From Blastopirellula sp. J2-11 (GTDB lineage Bacteria > Planctomycetota > Planctomycetia > Pirellulales > Pirellulaceae), in the NCBI RefSeq assembly GCF_024584705.1, contig NZ_CP097384.1, positions 496,001 through 560,000 of the forward strand: a DNA stretch of 64,000 bases, written 5' to 3'. Of this stretch, positions 49,621 to 58,440 are shown piece by piece. The notes under the pieces were generated by a model. It was not told where the DNA came from, did no database searches, and was given only the letters and a program-made list of their open reading frames with translations. How positions within the stretch are numbered: the first letter of the stretch is position 1; each line of letters starts with the position of its first letter. The translations under genes and the position numbers were made by a program.

Positions 49621-51357
49621 ATGGCCTTTACTCGCATTTTAACGCATTTATCGGTTTCCGTCTCCTTGGTTGGTCTCTTCGTAGGGGGGCTTGGGGGCTG
49701 CTCGCCGCAGACCGAAACGGCGGAAGTTCGCAAACCGCCGCGTCCCGTTTCGACGATCACGCTGAATACAACGCGACCTGGAGTCGCTTCCGAGGTAACC
49801 GGATCGGTCGTTTCTTGGAAGACCGAGCAGATTGGTTTCGAGGTCGAAGGTCGCGTTCGCCAGGTGATTGAGCCGAACGAACAGATCGAAGGGCGTCTTG
49901 TCGCCCAAAATGGCGAATCGCACTTGCTCTCGGAAGGAACCCCGCTGGCCCGGTTGGATGACGAACGATTTCAGATCACCGTGCAATCGGCCAAGGCCGC
50001 CGTCGAAGTGGCCCGCCGACAAATTGAGGCCGTTCAGGTAGATATCGAACAGCGAATTCCGGCCAGCATCGCCGCGGCCGAAGCGGAGAAACAACTGGCC
50101 GAGATTGAAATGGCCCGCACGCAAAAGCTGTTTGACAAATCGGCCAGCACGCAGGCGGCGCTCGATCAAGCGATCACGACAATGGCGACCGCCGAAGCGA
50201 ACGTCGCGCGCGCCAAAGCCGAACTCTCCTCGCGACAAGCGGAAGTTCGTTCGTTGGAAGCCCAAGCGTTGCAGGCTGAACAACAGTTGGCCGACGCCGA
50301 GCGGAACTTGGAAGATGTCGTGCTCTACAGTTCGTTTCGCGGACAGATCGCCGAGACGCATGTGTTGCCGGGCAGCTACGTCAAAGCAGGCGATCCGGTG
50401 ATCACGGTGCAGCTGATGGATCCGGTCTCGATCGAGTTCGAGCTTTCCGCCGCGGCGTCGCGCAAATTCCAACATGGCGATTCGCTGCGGATCTATACGA
50501 TCAACCCTGGCCAGCCGCGGAAAGAACTGTGCGGCTTCGTCTATCTGACCGACGCCGTCGCCGATTCGCAGACGCGCACCTTTACGGTCAAGTTGTTGGT
50601 TCGCAACGAAGAAGTGCAAATGACGCCGCCGATGGAGTTGGATGGATACCCCGTGGCGCGGACCGTCGATCTCTGGCCGCTGAACATTGGCCCCGTGTTG
50701 AGCGGCGACCAGCGGCTGTTTGTCGAAGAAGAATCGATTCATCATGACGCGCAAGGCGCCTTTGTGTGGAAAGCGACCAACCGACACATGGGGGAAATAT
50801 CGGACAACAAAAACCGCGTGCTGACGGTCGAGAAGATTCGCGTCGACGCTCAGCCGGTCAGCGTGCCGTTTTTGGGAAACTGGAACTTTGTGCCGGTCAC
50901 CATTCGAAGCGATCAAAACTTTGATCCTGAGCGGGACTTGATCGCCGGCAAGATGATCGTCGAGGGACAAGAAGCCGACGACTGGAACGGCGATAAGCTG
51001 CTCTATGATCGCGGCGGCTGGCTGTTGCGACCAGGAGATCTGGTGCGCGTCGAGCTCTCGGAAGATTCGGCGGGGAGCGGCTTGTATGTCCCGATGAAAG
51101 CGCTGCGGCACGCCAGCGGTCAAGCGTCGGTCTTTGTGGTGGATCGGTCAACGCCTGATCGCCCCATTGCGCGAGAAACGCCAGTCACAATCGTGACGGC
51201 TGACGCAGCGCTGCGACAAGAAGCGGCGCTGCAGCGGATTGAACCGGTCGAGCCTGGGACGCTGGCGGCCGGCGCCCAATTGATTGTCGAAGGAGTCCAT
51301 TACCTGGTTGATGGCGATGAAATCGTGCTGATCAAAAAACCGGGAGCCGCCCAGTGA
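49621..51357 (+). CDS. RND efflux periplasmic adaptor (lipoprotein), enlarged
   Basis: The 578-residue protein starts with a lipoprotein signal (SLVGLFVGGLGGC, lipobox L-G-G-C). A lipoyl/barrel-sandwich half (VTGSVVSWKTEQIGFEVEGR) is followed by a long coiled-coil hairpin (about 120-235, AAEAEKQLAEIEMARTQKLF). The second lipoyl half (VLYSSFRGQIAETHVLPGSY) and beta-barrel follow. The family is usually 350-420 residues; here an additional beta-rich region occupies about 340-480 (FVWKATNRHMGEISDNKNRV, GDKLLYDRGGWLLRPGDLVR). AAGG precedes the ATG. Its stop overlaps the transporter start (ATGA). It would link the inner-membrane pump to an outer-membrane channel not encoded here. Confidence 0.93.
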   Translation: MAFTRILTHLSVSVSLVGLFVGGLGGCSPQTETAEVRKPPRPVSTITLNTTRPGVASEVTGSVVSWKTEQIGFEVEGRVRQVIEPNEQIEGRLVAQNGESHLLSEGTPLARLDDERFQITVQSAKAAVEVARRQIEAVQVDIEQRIPASIAAAEAEKQLAEIEMARTQKLFDKSASTQAALDQAITTMATAEANVARAKAELSSRQAEVRSLEAQALQAEQQLADAERNLEDVVLYSSFRGQIAETHVLPGSYVKAGDPVITVQLMDPVSIEFELSAAASRKFQHGDSLRIYTINPGQPRKELCGFVYLTDAVADSQTRTFTVKLLVRNEEVQMTPPMELDGYPVARTVDLWPLNIGPVLSGDQRLFVEEESIHHDAQGAFVWKATNRHMGEISDNKNRVLTVEKIRVDAQPVSVPFLGNWNFVPVTIRSDQNFDPERDLIAGKMIVEGQEADDWNGDKLLYDRGGWLLRPGDLVRVELSEDSAGSGLYVPMKALRHASGQASVFVVDRSTPDRPIARETPVTIVTADAALRQEAALQRIEPVEPGTLAAGAQLIVEGVHYLVDGDEIVLIKKPGAAQ

Positions 51358-54300
51358 ACTATCTGCCGGAATTCGCGATCAAACGGCCGACGGTGGTCGT
51401 TTCGATCGTGCTGATGACCGTCGTCTGGGGGATCGTCAGCTTTATGACGATGCCGCGCCGCGAAGACCCTGACTTTACGATCAAAGTTTGCGTCGTCGCG
51501 ACCCGTTGGACCGGCGCTTCGGCTCAAAAGGTCGAAGAGCTGGTCACCGATCCGCTGGAAGAAGCGATTGACGGCTTGGAAGAAGTGAAACTGATCCGTT
51601 CGAATTCGAGCAACGGACTCTCGACGATCTTCGTCGAACTGGAAGATGCGCTGCCGGGAAGCAAAGTTGACGACATCTGGGATAAAGTCCGCGCACGCGT
51701 TCGCAACGTTCCGATGCCGGAGCCGAACATCACGCCCTACGTGAATGATGAGTTCACCGATACGAACATCATTTTGTTCGCGGTGCACCAAAAACCGCTC
51801 CACGGCGCCGCCGAAATTGATCCGGCGTACGCTTACTCGCCGCGCGACTTGGATCTCTTCTCCGAACAGATTCGGGACGAACTGCGACTGCTGCCAGGCG
51901 TGGCGAAAGTCGACCGTTTCGGCGTTCTGGAGGAAGCGATCTATATCGAAACCGACGTTGGCGCCTGGTCGAAACTGCAGCTTACCTCGTCGCAATTGAA
52001 GTCGCTGGTCGAAGCACGCAACATTGTCGCGCCCGGCGGAACGATCGACGCCGATGATGGGCGATTTTATGTGAAGCCGGGGGGCGAACTCGACGCCGTC
52101 CAGGAACTCGATTCGATCATCGCGGCCCTTTCGCCCACCGATAGCGGCGCTAACCATGTTTATCTTGAGAGTCTCGGGCTGAACGTCCGCCGCGATTATC
52201 TCGATCCGCCGCCGCTGATTTGCCGTTACGGCGACAACGAAATGGAACAGTCCGCGGTGGTGGTCGCCGTGACGATGAAGTCAGGCTCGAACATCATCGA
52301 GATTTGCGATTCGGCCAAAGCCAAAGTCGCTCAAATGCAGAACGTCGTCGGCTCGTTGCCGCCCGATCTGGGCGTGACGATCATCTCGGATCAGTCGGAC
52401 AGCGTGAAAGGGCGAATTCGGGATGTGATCGTCAACATCATCGAAGCGATCTTGATCGTCATCGTCCTGGTCTATCTGGTGGTCGGATTTCGCACGGCGG
52501 CGGTGATGGCGGCGAACATTCCGTTTGTCGTGCTGTCGTCGATCGGCGTGATCACGTTGTTTGACGTGCAGTTAGAACAAATGTCGCTGGCGTCGATGAT
52601 CATCGCGCTGGGGCTATTGGTGGACAACGCGGTGCAGATTTGCGATCAGGCCCGCACCAATCAAATGGCCGGCATGTCACCGACCGCCGCAGCGGTTGCC
52701 GGCGCGCAGATGTTGGGCGCGTCGATGTTGAACGGAACGTTGACGACGATCGCCGCGTTTGTGCCGATGCTGATCGCGCTGGATGGCGCCAACCGCGAGT
52801 TCATCTATGGTTTACCGGTGACCTTATCGGTCATGCTGGGGATCAGTTGGATCTTGGCGATGACTTTTTGCGTGATTTTGGCCGCGGCGTTTATCCGGGC
52901 GCCCAAAGATCCAGCCAGGCCGACCGCCCCGATTCCGTGGCTAATGGCCTGGTGCGCCGCCCGGTTTCGCAAAGGAGGACGACCGCATGGAGAAGGCCAG
53001 GGGATCGTGTACGAGACCTACGCTTTTCTGGGTCGGTTCGCTTTAAGGTTCAAGTTCGCGACGATTGGGTTCGCGGTGTTGATGCTGATATTGGCGATGC
53101 GTTTGCCGGTTGGCAGCGAGTTCTTTCCGCTGACCGAACGTGACCAATTTGTGGTGGAAATCTGGTTGCCAGAGATCGCGACGATCGAACAGACCGACGC
53201 CGTTGCGAAAGAAGTCGAAGCGATGATTCGCAAACTTTCTCCGTACGTCGACGCCGAAGGAAAGCAACGCGAACGCTTGGCTGCGATGCGCACGTTGGTG
53301 GGTGGAGGAGGTTCGCGCTGGTATTTGTCGTGGGAGCCGGAGCCGCGTAAACCGAACTACGCCGAGATATTGATTCACACGACCGACGGAAAATTGACGC
53401 ATGAATTTGCTGAACAGCTGCGAGCCGTCTCGAAGCGTGGAGATGAGCGCCTCGGTTTGCAACCGATCGTGGGCGCTCGTGTCGTGCCGATCGAACTTTT
53501 CTTGGGACCACCGGCTGACCCGGTCGTGCTGCGCGTGGTCGGAGATGGATTCGCCGATAGGAAGCGTCTGCATCGCGCGGCGGATCAGGTCAAGTCGATG
53601 GTCGAAGCGGAGCCGGAGACGTGGGACGTCAACGACTCGTGGGGCGTCGAAGGTTATCAACTGCAGGTCGACGTCGATCCTGACAAAGCAAGCTTGTCGC
53701 GTGTCGGCAACTCACAGATCGCCGAGACGCTCAACGCCTATTACTCGGGACGTTTGTTGACCACCTTCCGCGAAGGGGATCATCAGGTGCCGGTCTACTT
53801 TCGTCTGCGGCCCGAAGGACGACGCTCGATCGCCGATATCGAATCGGCCTATGTCGAAGGGGATGCGGGTAAAATTCCGCTCTCGGCGGTCGCGACCATT
53901 TCGGCGACCTGGGAGCCGGCGATGATCGATCGTCGCGATATGAACCGGACGATTGAAGTTCGTTCTCGCGTCGAGCCGGGCGCGTCGGGCAACGACATCA
54001 CGATGCGCGTGATGAACTCGCCAGAGATGAAAGAGCTAATAGCGCAGTTACCGCCAGGCTTTCGGGTCGAAATCGGCGGCGCTATGGAAGAGTCGATGAA
54101 GGCCCAAGGAAAGATGCTCAAATCGTTTGGGTTGTCGTTTGTGGTCATCGTGCTGTTGCTGATTATTCAGTTCAATAGCTTGTCGAAGATGCTGGTGATC
54201 GTCGGCACCTTGCCGCTGGCGATGATTGGATCGATCTTCGGGCTGTGGATCACGTCGAATCCGCTCGGCTTTATGCCGCAGTTGGGCGTGCTGTCGCTAT

Positions 54301-54674
54301 TTGGCATCGTGCTGAACGCCGGGATTATTTTTATGGAGTTCGCCGATATCGTCATTCGCGAGCGCGCCGAAAAAGCGAGCGGCGGCCCCATCTTGGGTTT
54401 GACGAAAGTCGAGTTCCGCGCCGCTTTGGTCGAAGCGGGACGCCAACGTTTGATGCCGATCTTTTTGACGACGGCGACCACGGTAGGCGGTTTGTTGCCG
54501 CTAGCGCTAGCCGGCGGTCCGCTGTGGGAAGGAATGGCCTGGCTGATGATCTATGGTCTGATGGTCGCGACGCTATTGACGTTGTTCGTCATTCCGGCTT
54601 TGTACGCCGTGGTGGTCGAAACCTTCGGTTTGCGCCCGTTCGTGAAAGAAGAGACACCAGCGCCGACCGGATAA
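51354..54674 (+). CDS. RND-family efflux transporter permease
   Basis: The 1106-residue protein has the complete RND plan. Helix 1 is near residue 13 (PTVVVSIVLMTVVWGIVSFM), then two large periplasmic loops and two six-helix bundles. Markers are VVVGFRTAAVMAANIPFVVL, LDVQLEQMSLASMIIALGLL-type helix 4 with LLVDNAVQICDQARTNQMAG, and the second bundle MLVIVGTLPLAMIGSIFGLW. HAE-1-like pumps use proton-motive force to export hydrophobic compounds. Helix 4 carries Asp in LVDNAV, consistent with the proton relay. Coupled to the adaptor by a 4-bp overlap; terminator follows. Substrate unknown. Confidence 0.95.
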   Translation: MNYLPEFAIKRPTVVVSIVLMTVVWGIVSFMTMPRREDPDFTIKVCVVATRWTGASAQKVEELVTDPLEEAIDGLEEVKLIRSNSSNGLSTIFVELEDALPGSKVDDIWDKVRARVRNVPMPEPNITPYVNDEFTDTNIILFAVHQKPLHGAAEIDPAYAYSPRDLDLFSEQIRDELRLLPGVAKVDRFGVLEEAIYIETDVGAWSKLQLTSSQLKSLVEARNIVAPGGTIDADDGRFYVKPGGELDAVQELDSIIAALSPTDSGANHVYLESLGLNVRRDYLDPPPLICRYGDNEMEQSAVVVAVTMKSGSNIIEICDSAKAKVAQMQNVVGSLPPDLGVTIISDQSDSVKGRIRDVIVNIIEAILIVIVLVYLVVGFRTAAVMAANIPFVVLSSIGVITLFDVQLEQMSLASMIIALGLLVDNAVQICDQARTNQMAGMSPTAAAVAGAQMLGASMLNGTLTTIAAFVPMLIALDGANREFIYGLPVTLSVMLGISWILAMTFCVILAAAFIRAPKDPARPTAPIPWLMAWCAARFRKGGRPHGEGQGIVYETYAFLGRFALRFKFATIGFAVLMLILAMRLPVGSEFFPLTERDQFVVEIWLPEIATIEQTDAVAKEVEAMIRKLSPYVDAEGKQRERLAAMRTLVGGGGSRWYLSWEPEPRKPNYAEILIHTTDGKLTHEFAEQLRAVSKRGDERLGLQPIVGARVVPIELFLGPPADPVVLRVVGDGFADRKRLHRAADQVKSMVEAEPETWDVNDSWGVEGYQLQVDVDPDKASLSRVGNSQIAETLNAYYSGRLLTTFREGDHQVPVYFRLRPEGRRSIADIESAYVEGDAGKIPLSAVATISATWEPAMIDRRDMNRTIEVRSRVEPGASGNDITMRVMNSPEMKELIAQLPPGFRVEIGGAMEESMKAQGKMLKSFGLSFVVIVLLLIIQFNSLSKMLVIVGTLPLAMIGSIFGLWITSNPLGFMPQLGVLSLFGIVLNAGIIFMEFADIVIRERAEKASGGPILGLTKVEFRAALVEAGRQRLMPIFLTTATTVGGLLPLALAGGPLWEGMAWLMIYGLMVATLLTLFVIPALYAVVVETFGLRPFVKEETPAPTG

Positions 54675-54695
54675 GAAATACGAGGGAAGGGACTA

Positions 54696-54715
54696 ACGCT
54701 CGTTGCGACGAGCGT
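54696..54715. repeat. Short palindrome ACGCTCGT/ACGAGCGT
   Basis: A perfect 8-bp stem with a TGCG loop lies 22 nt after the transporter stop and just before its terminator. Confidence 0.7.
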
Positions 54716-54722
54716 ACCGGAA

Positions 54723-54760
54723 AAGGCTTGCATCACGGCCTTGATGCAAGCCTTTTTTCT
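54723..54760 (+). terminator. Intrinsic terminator after the RND operon
   Basis: AAGGCTTGCATCA and TGATGCAAGCCTT form a perfect 13-bp stem followed by TTTTCTT. Confidence 0.92.
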
Positions 54761-54763
54761 TCT

Positions 54764-54803
54764 TAGCCCGCCAGCGCAACCTCAAAACTTGGGCAGCGGG
54801 CTA
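54764..54803. repeat. Minimal palindromic unit TAGCCCGC..GCGGGCTA
   Basis: TAGCCCGCCAGCGCAACCTC then AAAACTTGGGCAGCGGGCTA combines the TAGCCCGC terminus of the CACTAGCCCG family with the GCGCAACCTCAAAACT stretch of family A. The right end supplies the minus-strand stop TAG of the alpha-toroid gene. Confidence 0.8.
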
Positions 54804-55937
54804 TTTCTTCTCCTGACAATCGGCCAAGGCCAGCAGCGCGAATGAGGTCGCCAGGTTGGCGTCTCCTTCGAGCCATTGCGTGTTGCTGTTGGACCACGAG
54901 CCATCTTCCTTTTGGCGTTTCGCGAGTTCGGCCAGCAGTTCTTTGCGCCAATCGTGGGTGACGCCGGATGCGTCGGTGATCGTCGGTTGTCCCAACGCGT
55001 CGAGCGACTTGGCGAACGTTTGGTAGTAATAGAAAACGCCGGCCTGACCCATACCAGGATTGGCTGTAACGTCGAAGTTTTTTTGGATGTACTTGAGCAC
55101 CGCTTTCACACGCGGGTCATCTTTGTCGACGCCGGCATAGATCATGCTCTTCAGTCCGGCGTAACCCATCGAACCATAGCTGCGAAGTCCGCCGTCGGGC
55201 GTACCGCGATCCCCCTGATCGCCGCTGACTGCCGGAGTGTAATAGAAGCCGCCGTCGTTCACTTTGCCGGCGAACTTGGTCGTGTTGTATTCGCTTTCCA
55301 GGTTTTGACAGCGGCTAACGAAGACGAGCGCCTTTTGAATCGCTTCGTCCTCTTTGTCGGCGCCGCTCGAAACGAGCGCGTCCATCAAAAACGCGGTGTT
55401 CGACAAGTCAGGTCGCGTTTTGCCGCTGTAGCCCGATCCGCCGTAGTTGACATCTTCTTCCCCGACTCCATCGGTGTCAGTGATCTGCACGCCGCGAACG
55501 TACTTTTCGGCGTTTTTGACGATCGTGTCGTACTTGCCGTCGGTGTTCGCTTTGTTGAAGCACATCAACGCGATGCAAGTTTCATAGTTTTTCAAACGTC
55601 CATTGGCCGCGTAGACGCCGCCATCGTCGTGGACCGCTTTTTCGAGATAAGCGAGACTTTTGGCGACTTGCGGGTCGTTGGGGCTGCGGCCATGTTCGAG
55701 CAGGGCCAACGTAGCGATTGCGGTCGGGCCGATGCCGACCTGCGAACTGTAAGAACCGTCGTCCGCTTGATTCGAGGAGAGGAACTTCACCCCTTTGGCG
55801 ACAACCGTATCGTAGTCAGCGTCGGCGGCGCTGGCGCTGCGAAACGAGCCAAACGTCAAAGTGACAACCAACAACGGCAAAACGGCGCTGAGAAACTTAC
55901 GACAGGCCGTGGGGTTCACCAACATACGATTCTCCAT
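54801..55937 (-). CDS. Secreted alpha-toroid (prenyltransferase/squalene-oxidase repeat) protein
   Basis: The 378-residue protein has a signal peptide (KFLSAVLPLLVVTLTFGSFR, cleavage near SAADA). It has repeated alpha-toroid units: GVKFLSSNQADDGSYSSQVG, SLAYLEKAVHDDGGVYAANG, TAFLMDALVSSGADKEDEAI, QKEDGSWSNSNTQWLEGD. The repeats resemble those at the N-terminus of the protein encoded at 36597-39029, but there is no DUF4159 domain and no cyclase DxDD motif. The ATG at 55937 is taken; 55925 is possible. Secretion argues against a lipid cyclase and for binding or complement-like protein scaffolding. Stop lies in a palindromic repeat. Confidence 0.83.
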   Translation of the reverse strand: MENRMLVNPTACRKFLSAVLPLLVVTLTFGSFRSASAADADYDTVVAKGVKFLSSNQADDGSYSSQVGIGPTAIATLALLEHGRSPNDPQVAKSLAYLEKAVHDDGGVYAANGRLKNYETCIALMCFNKANTDGKYDTIVKNAEKYVRGVQITDTDGVGEEDVNYGGSGYSGKTRPDLSNTAFLMDALVSSGADKEDEAIQKALVFVSRCQNLESEYNTTKFAGKVNDGGFYYTPAVSGDQGDRGTPDGGLRSYGSMGYAGLKSMIYAGVDKDDPRVKAVLKYIQKNFDVTANPGMGQAGVFYYYQTFAKSLDALGQPTITDASGVTHDWRKELLAELAKRQKEDGSWSNSNTQWLEGDANLATSFALLALADCQEKK

Positions 55938-56225
55938 GGGAAATACAGAGCAGGGGGGCGACGTGATTGGGATTGGCTTGGGTAGCAATTGCCGCGCCAG
56001 GCCGATTATCCGTTACAAAGCGGCGATATCGTCGGACCGCTTCCTTTTCTATTTGTACCTTGATTTTGGCTGTGGGTATCGATTGTCGGCAGAATCGACA
56101 GTGATGTCGGGTGATCCGACAGCAGGGAGAGATCGATTTTTCGTCGCGGCTGCTGGTCGTAACCTAAAATAGAGAACCCTCGGGGGGGGAATCTGCGCCT
56201 TTTTGCTACCTCGGAAAGTAGAACC

Positions 56226-56840
56226 ATGTCTCGTTTTGCATTATTCGTCGCTCTTTTGATTGGTGGGTTCGCCGCTGCTCCGGTTTCGGCCGCTCAACCG
56301 GCGGACGAAGTCGAACTGGTCGATATGGACGAGCTGTATCAGTTTGGACAGTTGGCCGCGACGCTGGCGACCTATCGCCCCAATCCGTATCTCTATCACG
56401 ATGAAGCGATCAAGCTGCAAGCGATCGCCGATTCGCTCGTGGGACGAGAAGTGGAGTTCACCGCGGGGGTTCGCAACTTTGATCATGACGAGGTAATGGT
56501 CAACGTTTCGTGGGCTGGCCGTACGTTAATTGCGATGCAGCATACTTATCCACCGATGTTTGGCAACAACGAAACTCGGGTTTATCAACCGATGCCGCGC
56601 CGCAACTTGTTTGTGCAGCCGGTCGGTTTGCGGATCGGCGATGAGATTCCGTTCTCGCTGGTGCGAAAGCTGAATGTCGGCGACGGGCTCGTCTTCCGCG
56701 GCAAGATCGCGGCGGCGCCGACCTGGTTGACTTGCAACATGTTCTTTCCGGCCGTTGGGGTCGTCATTTCGGACTGGCGAATCGTCGCCGCGAATCACAA
56801 CGTTGTTGAAATCGATCTCGAAACTAGTAATCCTGACTAG
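56226..56840 (+). CDS. Secreted protein of unknown function
   Basis: The 204-residue protein has a signal peptide (MSRFALFVALLIGGFAAAPV, cleavage near SAAQ). The mature part shows YQFGQLAATLATYRPNPYLY, a central LVGREVEFTAGVRNFDHDEV section and closing beta strands (AAPTWLTCNMFFPAVGVVIS). This alternation suggests a small beta-barrel/OB-type fold. No motif identifies a function. GGAAAG lies 8-12 nt before the ATG. It stands alone, in a region of secreted proteins. Confidence 0.75.
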   Translation: MSRFALFVALLIGGFAAAPVSAAQPADEVELVDMDELYQFGQLAATLATYRPNPYLYHDEAIKLQAIADSLVGREVEFTAGVRNFDHDEVMVNVSWAGRTLIAMQHTYPPMFGNNETRVYQPMPRRNLFVQPVGLRIGDEIPFSLVRKLNVGDGLVFRGKIAAAPTWLTCNMFFPAVGVVISDWRIVAANHNVVEIDLETSNPD

Positions 56841-57075
56841 CTTCGTCGCTGGAGGAGAGTCGAGGCTCCTCACGGATCGACCTCGCCGTCCGCGCAATTA
56901 TTTGCTGAGATAGCGCGAAATAGCCGCTATCGCTGCATAAATTCGGCCATTCTTGGGACAACGCGTCAGTCGTCGCCTTAACCGGCGTAGTGTAAGATAG
57001 AGTGCTTGGGCGACTGGTAATGGTCGTCGTTATGCATCAGGGCGAATTGTTCACTCTCCACCGGAACTGAGATTC

Positions 57076-58209
57076 ATGCGAATTGCGTCTGTCTGTTTGA
57101 TCGCACTTCTGTTGGCCGTTTCTACCGCTACGGCTGCCGAGACGCTTGGCGTTTCCAAGACAAAACCAGCCGAGGGCCCGTTTGTCGAAATCGACGGCGG
57201 CTTTATGGTCCCTTACGAAATCGACGTCCCCGGAACCCAGGTCAAACTGTCGATGGTTCCTGTCCCCGGCGGAACCCGCGTCATGGGCGAAGGCGCCGCC
57301 GCCTATACGGTCAAGATCGAACCGTTCTGGATGTCCAAGACCGAAACGAGCTGGGCTCAATACAAAGAGTTCATGCAGCTTTATGACATCTTCAAGAAGA
57401 TCGAAGGAAACGGAGATCGCCTGGTCACTGACGAGAATCGAGTCGACGCGGTAACGATCCCGACGCCGTTGTACGAACCGAGTTTCACCTTTGAAAATGG
57501 GGAAGACCCACAGCAAGCGGCCGTCACCATGACGCAGTATTCTGCGATGCAGTACAGCAAGTGGATGAGCGGCGTCACCGGCGATCAATACCGTTTGCCG
57601 AGCGAAGCCGAATGGGAACATGCGGCCGCAGGCGGCGTGAAAGGGCCTTACTCGTTTGGCGATGTCGATAAGATCGGCGATTATGCGTGGTATGTCGAAA
57701 ATTCGGAAGGCGCGCAAAACAAAGTGGGCGAAAAGAAGCCGAATCCGTATGGCTTGAACGACATGCACGGCAACGTGTGGGAATGGGTGTTGGACGCCTA
57801 TACCGAAACGCCGCCTGAGGCGCTGGCCGGCAAGACGGTCACCGTGGCCGAAGCGATTCAATGGCCGACCAAACCGTTCCCGCTCTGCACCAAAGGGGGT
57901 TCGTGGGACGACGACGCCGAAAATTGTAAAGTGACCTCGAAGTTGGGATCGCATGACGACGATTGGAAAGCTTCCGATCCGAACATCCCGCTCAGCCCAT
58001 GGTGGTTCACCGAGTATCCTTCGACCTGTGTCGGTTTCCGCTTGATTCGCCCGCTGACCAAATTGCCGAAAGCCGAAATGGTCAAATACTGGGACTCGCT
58101 CCCCGAATTCCTGCAGTTTGACGTGAACGATCGCCTGGGCGGCGGCCGCGGCGTGCTTGGACTGGTCGACGAAAAGTTGCCAGCCGCGATTAAAGAAGTC
58201 GAAGACTAA
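57076..58209 (+). CDS. SUMF1/FGE-sulfatase-domain secreted protein
   Basis: The 377-residue protein has a signal peptide (MRIASVCLIALLLAVSTATA). A formylglycine-generating-enzyme-type fold follows: VKLSMVPVPGGTRVMGEGAA, FWMSKTETSWAQYKEFMQ, WMSGVTGDQYRLPSEAEWEH, GLNDMHGNVWEWVLDAY and YPSTCVGFRLIR. SUMF1-like proteins activate sulfatases, but most bacterial members are binding or modifying proteins of unknown target. The usual FGE active-site cysteine pair is not obvious: cysteines appear only in FPLCTKGGSWD, DAENCKV and PSTCVGF. No sulfatase gene is adjacent. A strong terminator follows 31 nt after the stop. Confidence 0.88.
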   Translation: MRIASVCLIALLLAVSTATAAETLGVSKTKPAEGPFVEIDGGFMVPYEIDVPGTQVKLSMVPVPGGTRVMGEGAAAYTVKIEPFWMSKTETSWAQYKEFMQLYDIFKKIEGNGDRLVTDENRVDAVTIPTPLYEPSFTFENGEDPQQAAVTMTQYSAMQYSKWMSGVTGDQYRLPSEAEWEHAAAGGVKGPYSFGDVDKIGDYAWYVENSEGAQNKVGEKKPNPYGLNDMHGNVWEWVLDAYTETPPEALAGKTVTVAEAIQWPTKPFPLCTKGGSWDDDAENCKVTSKLGSHDDDWKASDPNIPLSPWWFTEYPSTCVGFRLIRPLTKLPKAEMVKYWDSLPEFLQFDVNDRLGGGRGVLGLVDEKLPAAIKEVED

Positions 58210-58240
58210 CCGTCGCACGCGACCTACTCAAACAATGCGA

Positions 58241-58271
58241 AACGCCGCGGGTTATCCCGCGGCGTTTTTTT
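58241..58271 (+). terminator. Intrinsic terminator after the SUMF1-like gene
   Basis: AACGCCGCGGG-TTAT-CCCGCGGCGTT is a perfect 11-bp stem followed by TTTTT. Confidence 0.95.
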
Positions 58272-58440
58272 GTGCCCGCGATGCTTCAGCCGGCGCTGCA
58301 GCTGCCGATTCGCGACAAGTTGTCCCGTGTGATCGTTTGGACGAGAATTGAACTTCCGTCGACTGCTTGCCAGCGTGACCGCCCAAGGAGCAGGCCAAGG
58401 AGTGACCGATAACCACCCTATTCATTTGGAGAGATCAACC

